Notes under the pieces: generated by a model
Database searches by the model: none
Seen by the model: the letters and a program-made list of their open reading frames with translations, nothing else
What the model was told of the DNA's origin: nothing
Translations under genes and position numbers: made by a program
Shown: positions 63,601-64,000 of the stretch, piece by piece
Layout: each line of letters starts with the position of its first letter
Position numbering within the stretch: position 1 is the first letter of the stretch
NCBI GenBank assembly: GCA_003993805.1
Contig: RSEF01000018.1
Coordinates: 864,466 to 928,465 of the forward strand
DNA length: 64,000 nucleotides
Reading direction: 5' to 3'
Origin: Himantopus leucocephalus
Lineage: Eukaryota > Chordata > Aves > Charadriiformes > Recurvirostridae

Positions 63601-63607
63601 CGTGGAG
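623..63607 (+). CDS. DNAH9: Axonemal outer-arm dynein heavy chain, internal half of gene (34 exons seen)
   Basis: This is the span of a spliced gene for a dynein heavy chain, the ATP-driven motor of the outer arms of motile cilia and flagella. The joined exons read through the tail, the linker and AAA modules 1 to 4. P-loops are GPAGTGKT (AAA1), GNAGTGKS (AAA2 and AAA3) and GVGGSGKQ (AAA4); Walker B signatures are CFDEFNR in AAA1 and [10 protein letters not shown] in AAA3. All introns are GT-AG and phases match across 31 of 33 junctions; the two exceptions contain assembly gaps. The choice of DNAH9 rests on recalled segments such as [29 protein letters not shown] and GNKLRVRSR, which fit DNAH9 better than DNAH17 or DNAH11. 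In the family AAA1 is the main hydrolytic site and AAA2-AAA4 are regulatory. The start codon, promoter, stalk, AAA5-6 and stop codon are outside the window. The axonemal heavy-chain assignment is near certain; the paralogue call is about 0.85. Confidence 0.93.
1918..2044 (+). CDS. DNAH9: DNAH9 exon E2 (tail)
   Basis: This 127-bp exon follows acceptor ctggcag and is followed by donor gtaaaa. It completes the split Arg codon and ends in phase 0. It reads [17 protein letters not shown] and then [16 protein letters not shown], a well-conserved stretch of outer-arm heavy-chain tails. Confidence 0.95.
2045..4568. other. Intron between E2 and E3
   Basis: No gene or mobile element is recognised. A pyrimidine-rich stretch lies at about 3220-3350, and T-rich runs lie near 4147-4171. 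Open frames in the CT-rich part have low-complexity products and no splice context. Confidence 0.6.
4569..4824 (+). CDS. DNAH9: DNAH9 exon E3 (tail)
   Basis: This 256-bp exon runs from acceptor ttctccag to donor gtgagc. It starts in phase 0 and ends after one base of a Gly codon. Characteristic segments are [31 protein letters not shown] and [10 protein letters not shown]. It belongs to the N-terminal tail (DHC_N1-type region), which in the family mediates heavy-chain assembly and intermediate-chain binding. Confidence 0.97.
5448..5577. repeat. Direct repeat pair around a single N
   Basis: Copies of 43 bp at 5448-5490 and 5535-5577 differ at one base (C or T). They are separated by 43 bp of unrelated sequence and one N at 5534. 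The pair is either a partly assembled tandem repeat or a contig-join artefact. It lies in the intron between E3 and E4. Confidence 0.8.
6114..6355 (+). CDS. DNAH9: DNAH9 exon E4 (tail)
   Basis: This 242-bp exon lies between acceptor ttgccag and donor gtaagg. Its first GT completes Gly from the previous exon and it ends in phase 0. It reads [20 protein letters not shown], then [17 protein letters not shown] and a charged helical end, typical of the coiled tail. Confidence 0.97.
6356..8834. other. Intron between E4 and E5
   Basis: I see no gene, mobile element or notable repeat in this 2.5-kb intron. Open frames on both strands lack recognisable domains and coding-like conservation. Confidence 0.55.
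8835..8970 (+). CDS. DNAH9: DNAH9 exon E5 (tail)
   Basis: This 136-bp exon lies between acceptor cttccag and donor gtgact. It begins in phase 0 and ends with one base (G) of a split Asp codon. It reads [20 protein letters not shown], then [18 protein letters not shown]; the last stretch is a recognisable conserved tail segment. Confidence 0.96.
10059..10255 (+). CDS. DNAH9: DNAH9 exon E6 (tail)
   Basis: This 197-bp exon follows acceptor ttaccag. Its donor, gtccgt, is weaker than usual. The first AT completes Asp, followed by [20 protein letters not shown] and [13 protein letters not shown]. It ends in phase 0 and is followed by the shortest intron of the window, 90 bp. Confidence 0.96.
10346..10770 (+). 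CDS. DNAH9: DNAH9 exon E7 (tail)
   Basis: This 425-bp exon, the second largest here, lies between acceptor tcctag and donor gtaagg. It starts in phase 0 and ends in phase 2. Segments include [51 protein letters not shown] and [20 protein letters not shown]. The last is a strongly conserved end-of-tail block in axonemal heavy chains. Confidence 0.98.
11226..11253. repeat. G/A homopurine tract
   Basis: Nine G residues are followed by A8, GG and A8. It is a simple purine tract in the intron between E7 and E8, and such tracts are often length-variable. Confidence 0.85.
12030..12290 (-). repeat. Ancient diverged CR1-type LINE relic
   Basis: Read on the plus strand, the block shows the antisense consensus pattern of old amniote CR1 elements. 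Pieces are gtgaagaagaatgcctgttt, tttcaaattcactctctcca, tttttcttcagcctgagacg, tcccaacctatttatctgtt and ggaggctgtaccacat. The divergence and lack of a clean end suggest an old insertion. The boundaries are approximate. Confidence 0.65.
12420..12642 (+). CDS. DNAH9: DNAH9 exon E8 (tail, near linker)
   Basis: This 223-bp exon lies between acceptor ttatgtag, with a poor pyrimidine tract, and donor gtgggt. The first C completes Ser of VTHS, followed by [40 protein letters not shown] and EEVYRQLE. It ends in phase 0. An ancient CR1 relic lies about 130 bp upstream. Confidence 0.97.
12643..14961. other. Intron between E8 and E9
   Basis: I see nothing identifiable in this 2.3-kb intron apart from an AT-rich patch near 12840-12970. 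No coding, RNA or mobile-element signature was recognised. Confidence 0.5.
14962..15128 (+). CDS. DNAH9: DNAH9 exon E9 (start of linker)
   Basis: This 167-bp exon lies between acceptor cttgcag and donor gtacgg. It begins [20 protein letters not shown], the usual entry to the linker (DHC_N2) region, and ends RKEAPFR in phase 2. The linker is the mechanical lever that swings across the AAA ring. Confidence 0.97.
15494..16364 (+). CDS. DNAH9: DNAH9 exon E10 (central linker, largest exon)
   Basis: This 871-bp exon is the largest in the window, between acceptor tttctag and donor gtatga. One base completes Arg, then 290 codons run without a stop. Conserved linker blocks include [72 protein letters not shown] and [15 protein letters not shown]. 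It ends in phase 0. The length and motifs make this the most secure single exon here. Confidence 0.99.
16365..18264. other. Intron between E10 and E11
   Basis: No gene, RNA or mobile element is recognised in this 1.9-kb intron. Its open frames are unrelated to the dynein reading and lack splice support. Confidence 0.5.
18265..18395 (+). CDS. DNAH9: DNAH9 exon E11 (linker)
   Basis: This 131-bp exon lies between acceptor ccttttag and donor gtaggt. It starts in phase 0 and ends in phase 2. It reads [20 protein letters not shown], then [20 protein letters not shown], continuing the conserved linker core. Confidence 0.97.
18516..18632. repeat. 58-bp direct repeat abutting a single N
   Basis: Copies at 18516-18573 and 18575-18632 flank one N at 18574. 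They differ at about three bases. The exact abutment suggests two overlapping contig ends, possibly from two haplotypes, placed side by side. It lies about 120 bp downstream of E11. Confidence 0.85.
19580..19706 (+). CDS. DNAH9: DNAH9 exon E12 (linker)
   Basis: This 127-bp exon lies between acceptor ctccccag and donor gtaagc. It contains the linker signature [20 protein letters not shown], followed by [15 protein letters not shown], nearly invariant across dynein heavy chains. It ends in phase 0. Confidence 0.98.
19707..22589. other. Intron between E12 and E13
   Basis: This 2.9-kb intron holds no feature I can support. Several short open frames occur on both strands, none with a recognisable domain. 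Confidence 0.5.
22590..22742 (+). CDS. DNAH9: DNAH9 exon E13 (linker)
   Basis: This 153-bp exon, 51 whole codons, lies between acceptor cttttgcag and donor gtgaga. It reads [20 protein letters not shown], then [16 protein letters not shown], a conserved late-linker region. Confidence 0.98.
23737..23862 (+). CDS. DNAH9: DNAH9 exon E14 (end of linker)
   Basis: This 126-bp exon, 42 whole codons, lies between acceptor ttctccag and donor gtatct. It reads [20 protein letters not shown] and [12 protein letters not shown], the usual exit from the linker before AAA1. Confidence 0.97.
24569..24808 (+). CDS. DNAH9: DNAH9 exon E15 (leading into AAA1)
   Basis: This 240-bp exon, 80 whole codons, lies between acceptor ttccctag and donor gtttgt. 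Its core reads [20 protein letters not shown], then [20 protein letters not shown], strongly conserved just before AAA1. The 280-bp intron that follows contains a single-N duplication. Confidence 0.98.
24903..24985. repeat. 41-bp direct repeat abutting a single N
   Basis: Copies at 24903-24943 and 24945-24985 flank one N at 24944 and differ at one base (A or G). The pair is within the 280-bp intron between E15 and E16, about 100 bp from each exon. It probably inflates the apparent intron length by about 42 bp. Confidence 0.85.
25089..25249 (+). CDS. DNAH9: DNAH9 exon E16 (AAA1 start)
   Basis: This 161-bp exon lies between acceptor tgttgcag and donor gtaggt. It reads [37 protein letters not shown] and ITPLTDR, the entry strand of AAA1. 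It ends in phase 2. Confidence 0.98.
26337..26493 (+). CDS. DNAH9: DNAH9 exon E17 (AAA1 Walker A)
   Basis: This 157-bp exon carries the AAA1 P-loop GPAGTGKT at 26392-26415, in the context [20 protein letters not shown]. It then reads [16 protein letters not shown]1 is the main ATP-hydrolysing site, and the Lys and Thr of the P-loop are intact. The donor is gtactg. The acceptor is unusual: gccgcgaaag places purines directly before the AG. Confidence 0.98.
27060..27300. other. AT-rich block upstream of E18
   Basis: The stretch is much more AT-rich than its neighbours. It contains several TAAAT, ATAAA and AATTA words without being a simple repeat. It could be a conserved noncoding element or plain AT-rich intron; nothing in the sequence decides between them. 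Confidence 0.3.
27330..27434 (+). CDS. DNAH9: DNAH9 exon E18 (AAA1 Walker B)
   Basis: This 105-bp exon, 35 whole codons, lies between a long T-rich acceptor ending ccag and donor gtaagt. It reads [20 protein letters not shown], then [15 protein letters not shown]. The Walker B acid pair of CFDEFNR is intact, which supports a catalytically competent AAA1. Confidence 0.99.
27435..30487. other. Intron between E18 and E19
   Basis: This 3-kb intron contains no gene or mobile element that I recognise. A short RFX X-box-like sequence lies at 29411-29424. Confidence 0.5.
29411..29424 (+). promoter_or_regulatory. Possible RFX X-box-like site
   Basis: The sequence gtaaccatggcgat has one good half-site (GTAACC), a two-base spacer and a second half-site matching four of six X-box positions. 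RFX factors regulate cilium genes, usually from promoters. A single imperfect intronic match is weak evidence. Confidence 0.2.
30488..30645 (+). CDS. DNAH9: DNAH9 exon E19 (AAA1 sensor 1)
   Basis: This 158-bp exon lies between acceptor ttcctag and donor gtgagt. It contains the sensor-1 block [20 protein letters not shown], preceded by [20 protein letters not shown]. It ends in phase 2. Confidence 0.99.
30968..31106 (+). CDS. DNAH9: DNAH9 exon E20 (AAA1)
   Basis: This 139-bp exon lies between acceptor tttttag and donor gtgagc. It completes Arg and reads [20 protein letters not shown], then [17 protein letters not shown], the conserved C-terminal helices of AAA1. It ends in phase 0. Confidence 0.99.
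31107..32367. other. Intron between E20 and E21
   Basis: I see nothing identifiable except a T-rich stretch just before the E21 acceptor, which serves as its pyrimidine tract. Confidence 0.5.
32368..32655 (+). CDS. DNAH9: DNAH9 exon E21 (AAA1 end, AAA1-AAA2 link)
   Basis: This 288-bp exon, 96 whole codons, lies between acceptor catgtag and donor gtaaga. Blocks are [40 protein letters not shown] and [19 protein letters not shown]. Confidence 0.99.
33132..33342 (+). CDS. DNAH9: DNAH9 exon E22 (AAA2 Walker A)
   Basis: This 211-bp exon lies between acceptor ttctcag and donor gtaagt. The AAA2 P-loop GNAGTGKS is encoded at 33183-33206. The flanks read VRHSVFVV before it, and [20 protein letters not shown] after it. 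In the family AAA2 binds nucleotide but is not the main hydrolytic site. It ends after one base of a Gly codon. Confidence 0.99.
33343..35628. other. Intron between E22 and E23
   Basis: No gene, RNA or mobile element was recognised in this 2.3-kb intron. A pyrimidine-rich stretch lies near 35080-35220. Confidence 0.5.
35629..35756 (+). CDS. DNAH9: DNAH9 exon E23 (AAA2 Walker B region)
   Basis: This 128-bp exon lies between acceptor cctcccag and donor gtaatg. It reads [20 protein letters not shown], then [20 protein letters not shown]. The LDGDIDP segment is the AAA2 Walker B equivalent. It ends in phase 0. Confidence 0.99.
36216..36231. repeat. Short TCTG/CTGT microsatellite at an acceptor
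   Basis: Four TCTG units lie 10 bp upstream of the E24 acceptor and form most of its pyrimidine tract. Confidence 0.8.
36242..36350 (+). CDS. DNAH9: DNAH9 exon E24 (AAA2 sensor)
   Basis: This 109-bp exon lies between acceptor cacatgcag and donor gtgagt. It reads [20 protein letters not shown], then [15 protein letters not shown] across the junction, the conserved AAA2 sensor region. The pyrimidine tract upstream of the acceptor is a CTGT microsatellite. Confidence 0.99.
36712..36810 (-). repeat. Possible old MIR-like SINE trace
   Basis: The words cacatggggaaatggggccc, cagagcaataacgtgactca and ggccatattctgaat resemble the complement of the MIR 3' region (gaaactgaggc, cagagag, aagtgact). The match is loose and judged by eye only. 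Confidence 0.2.
37026..37173 (+). CDS. DNAH9: DNAH9 exon E25 (AAA2 end)
   Basis: This 148-bp exon lies between acceptor atctaaag and a weak donor, gtacca. It reads [20 protein letters not shown], then [18 protein letters not shown]. It ends in phase 2. Confidence 0.98.
37174..38531. other. Intron between E25 and E26
   Basis: No gene or repeat is recognised beyond ordinary AT-rich patches near 37760 and 38040-38220. Confidence 0.5.
38532..38706 (+). CDS. DNAH9: DNAH9 exon E26 (AAA2-AAA3 link)
   Basis: This 175-bp exon lies between acceptor atcccgtag and donor gtaaga. It completes Arg and reads [20 protein letters not shown], then [20 protein letters not shown]. It ends in phase 0. The exon expected next, encoding a conserved segment before ACLV, is not visible in the intron that follows. 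Confidence 0.98.
42516..42558 (-). repeat. CR1 LINE 3' end fragment, truncated by gap
   Basis: The stretch reads tcatagaatcgtttaggttg followed by gaaaagacccttaagatcat, the antisense view of a CR1 3' terminus. The element continues into the N gap, so its length is unknown. Confidence 0.85.
42559..42658. other. Assembly gap of 100 N
   Basis: Exactly 100 N bases, a common placeholder for a gap of unknown size. It lies beside a CR1 end and within the interval lacking one expected DNAH9 exon. Confidence 0.99.
43374..43581 (+). CDS. DNAH9: DNAH9 exon E27 (AAA3 Walker A)
   Basis: This 208-bp exon lies between acceptor cccctctcag and donor gtaagg. The AAA3 P-loop GNAGTGKS lies at 43461-43484, after [19 protein letters not shown]. 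It then reads [13 protein letters not shown]. In the family AAA3 is a regulatory nucleotide-binding module. It starts in phase 0 and ends after one base of a Gly codon. Confidence 0.99.
43582..47964. other. Intron between E27 and E28
   Basis: This 4.4-kb intron is GC-rich on its left and AT-rich at 46080-46330. It contains a T-rich run at 45427-45446, a G9 run at 45950-45958 and an A-rich run at 46468-46486. No gene, RNA or mobile element is recognised. Confidence 0.5.
46080..46330. other. AT-rich block with TAATTA-type words
   Basis: The block contains ttaattaagg, gctaattaaatttaaattaa and further TTTAA/TAATT words in otherwise nonrepetitive sequence. Such clusters can be homeodomain-bound enhancers or simply AT-rich DNA; the sequence alone does not decide. 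Confidence 0.3.
47965..48130 (+). CDS. DNAH9: DNAH9 exon E28 (AAA3 Walker B)
   Basis: This 166-bp exon lies between acceptor ccgtacag and donor gtagga. It reads [20 protein letters not shown], then [20 protein letters not shown]. The FIDDLNMPE block is the AAA3 Walker B. It ends TG, completing Trp with the next exon. Confidence 0.99.
48131..49470. other. Intron between E28 and E29
   Basis: This 1.3-kb intron is GC-rich. It holds a 227-codon minus-strand open frame (48510-49193) rich in Pro, Ala and Arg, with no recognisable domain. I see no supported feature. Confidence 0.5.
49471..49573 (+). CDS. DNAH9: DNAH9 exon E29 (AAA3 sensor 1)
   Basis: This 103-bp exon lies between acceptor gtccaaag and donor gtaaag. 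It reads [20 protein letters not shown], then [14 protein letters not shown], the AAA3 sensor-1 block. It ends in phase 0. Confidence 0.98.
49984..50018. repeat. A-rich simple repeat
   Basis: The sequence is A-rich, with runs such as caaaaacaaaaaaa, in the intron between E29 and E30. No retrotransposon body is seen directly upstream, so I do not call it a poly(A) tail. Confidence 0.8.
50870..51000 (-). repeat. CR1 LINE 3' part
   Basis: The stretch reads tcatagaatcatagagcatc, ctaggttggaagggaccttg and aaagatcatccgagccaacc, the antisense view of a CR1 3' end, followed by further CR1-like sequence to about 51000. It ends about 50 bp before the E30 acceptor. Confidence 0.85.
51055..51294 (+). CDS. 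DNAH9: DNAH9 exon E30 (AAA3 end)
   Basis: This 240-bp exon, 80 whole codons, lies between acceptor cttcctcag and donor gtaagt. It reads [20 protein letters not shown], then [23 protein letters not shown]1 remnant ends about 50 bp upstream of the acceptor. The roughly 120 residues expected after NIFQ are not seen downstream. Confidence 0.99.
53150..53410 (-). repeat. Old CR1 LINE body fragment
   Basis: Read on the plus strand, the pieces gcaatttgtgcttgttgcct, aaaaaatctggcttgatctt, cccatcaggtagttgtaggc, tcttggtggcctccattgaa and gtcaatgtctttcttgtact follow, in order, the antisense view of the CR1 3' coding and untranslated region. The copy is diverged and its ends are approximate. Confidence 0.75.
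53514..53675 (-). repeat. Younger CR1 LINE 3' part, truncated by gap
   Basis: The block reads tcatagagtggtttgggttg, gaagggacctttgaaggcca, tctagtccagcccccctgca and ccacctctctgggcaac, a well-preserved antisense CR1 3' region. It runs into the N gap. It is less diverged than the copy just to its left. Confidence 0.92.
53676..53775. other. Assembly gap of 100 N
   Basis: Exactly 100 N bases, probably a placeholder. It interrupts a CR1 and lies in the interval where at least one, and probably two or more, DNAH9 exons are missing. Confidence 0.99.
56085..56247 (+). CDS. DNAH9: DNAH9 exon E31 (AAA4 Walker A)
   Basis: This 163-bp exon lies between acceptor gatttag and donor gtaggt. The first T completes a codon whose first two bases lie in an unseen exon. 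It then reads [18 protein letters not shown]. The AAA4 P-loop GVGGSGKQ lies at 56137-56160; Gln in the last position is the family norm for AAA4. Downstream it reads [20 protein letters not shown]. Confidence 0.99.
56248..58209. other. Intron between E31 and E32
   Basis: This 2-kb intron contains the single-N duplication at 56587-56669. No gene or mobile element was recognised. Confidence 0.5.
56587..56669. repeat. 41-bp direct repeat abutting a single N
   Basis: Copies at 56587-56627 and 56629-56669 flank one N at 56628 and differ at one base (A or G). The structure matches that at 24944 in copy length and abutment, pointing to a common assembly cause. Confidence 0.85.
58210..58333 (+). CDS. 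DNAH9: DNAH9 exon E32 (AAA4 Walker B region)
   Basis: This 124-bp exon lies between acceptor aacctccag and donor gtactt. It reads [20 protein letters not shown], then [20 protein letters not shown]. The MTDAQVAD stretch is the AAA4 Walker B area and one of the better discriminators towards DNAH9. It ends after one base of a Gly codon. Confidence 0.98.
58334..60465. other. Intron between E32 and E33
   Basis: This 2.1-kb intron holds a short CR1 end near its left edge and an AT-rich block at about 59760-60190. Open frames on either strand between about 58770 and 59630 show no recognisable protein. Confidence 0.5.
58438..58492 (+). repeat. CR1 LINE 3' end fragment
   Basis: The stretch reads gttggacttggtgaccttaa, aggtcccttccgacctagac and ctgtgattctata, the sense 3' terminus of a CR1. 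It is a short 5'-truncated copy lying about 105 bp downstream of E32. Confidence 0.88.
60466..60608 (+). CDS. DNAH9: DNAH9 exon E33 (AAA4)
   Basis: This 143-bp exon lies between acceptor tctcttag and donor gtgaga. It completes Gly and reads [20 protein letters not shown], then [20 protein letters not shown]. It ends in phase 0. The GLVD.RE.CWKFFI segment again favours DNAH9. Confidence 0.98.
60609..63445. other. Intron between E33 and E34
   Basis: This 2.8-kb intron shows no gene, RNA or mobile element that I recognise. Several open frames occur on both strands without known domains. Confidence 0.5.
63446..63607 (+). CDS. DNAH9: DNAH9 exon E34 (AAA4 end, towards stalk)
   Basis: This 162-bp exon, 54 whole codons, lies between acceptor ctccgcag and donor gtgagc. 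It reads [20 protein letters not shown], then [20 protein letters not shown]. This is the last part of AAA4 before the stalk. It is the rightmost exon seen; the remaining 393 bases of the window are intron. Confidence 0.99.
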
Positions 63608-64000
63608 GTGAGCACCTCTGGGGCTGCCCGAGCCGTGCCTGGGTTTGAGTTCTTCTGCGGGCTGCAGGCACTGGCCGCCCCTGGCCACGCGGTGCCGGTG
63701 GCAACCAGGTGTGACCTCGTCCCTCCGTTCAGTGCAAGCAATGCCTCGCAGAAGGAGGACGGTGTCGCAGAGGACTCTCTCCTCGGCTTTGTTGCTCTCC
63801 AACACTTAGCCAGGGCGCCTGGGTGACTGCTTGGGGAGGAATTGCTGGTAGCACCGTAGTGCGTTAAGCTTAATTGAACCAAGCTTGAAATACGGTCCAG
63901 GTTTTTCAGAGAGGAGCGTGGACCTCAGCAGAAGCAGGGCCATGGGCACTGCACTCCTGTGTGGGTTTGTACACTGATGGTGTCGCCGGTGAAGGGACTG

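Noticed and set aside
623..63607. Assigning the gene to DNAH17 or DNAH11 instead of DNAH9
   Set aside because: AAA1-AAA2 sequence is nearly shared among the paralogues, but the AAA4 segments ([31 protein letters not shown]) fit recalled DNAH9 better. This is from memory; a phylogeny would settle it.
1..64000. CRISPR arrays, operons, toxin-antitoxin or phage modules
   Set aside because: The sequence is intron-rich vertebrate DNA with avian CR1 repeats. No spaced direct-repeat array or prokaryotic gene organisation is seen; the direct repeats present are pairs around N bases.

Overview
The window is a vertebrate, almost certainly bird, genomic segment. It lies wholly inside one large plus-strand gene that enters from the left and leaves on the right. 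The exons are short (69 to 871 bp), bounded by GT-AG sites and spread among long introns. The introns carry CR1 retrotransposon ends and relics, the dominant avian interspersed repeat. The gene encodes an axonemal outer-arm dynein heavy chain. I call it DNAH9 from recalled family sequence; DNAH11 and DNAH17 are the close paralogues that must be excluded by alignment.

I find 34 coding exons between 623 and 63607, about 6.58 kb of coding sequence or roughly 2,190 codons. That is about half of a family protein of about 4,500 residues. Apart from two interruptions, every exon's length and phase fit its neighbours, with no stop and no frameshift. Left to right: end of the tail (623-12642); the linker, including an 871-bp exon (14962-23862); AAA1 with P-loop GPAGTGKT and Walker B CFDEFNR (about 24569-32655); AAA2 with P-loop GNAGTGKS (33132-38706); AAA3 with P-loop GNAGTGKS (43374-51294); AAA4 with P-loop GVGGSGKQ (56085-63607). 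The stalk, AAA5, AAA6 and the C-terminal domain lie to the right of the window, and the start codon and promoter to the left.

Two coding stretches expected from the family are absent: about 58 residues between AAA2 and AAA3, and about 120 residues between AAA3 and AAA4. Each missing piece falls in the only intron of its region that holds a 100-N gap (42559-42658 and 53676-53775). Both gaps abut a CR1 element, so this looks like missing assembly rather than a damaged gene. Four further single N bases sit between near-identical direct repeats of 41 to 58 bp and look like unmerged contig ends.

I found no second gene, RNA gene, CRISPR, operon or other prokaryote-type system. The remaining intronic sequence looks ordinary, apart from CR1 copies, a few simple repeats and some AT-rich blocks that might be conserved noncoding elements. 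I see no evidence of a previously undescribed biological system.
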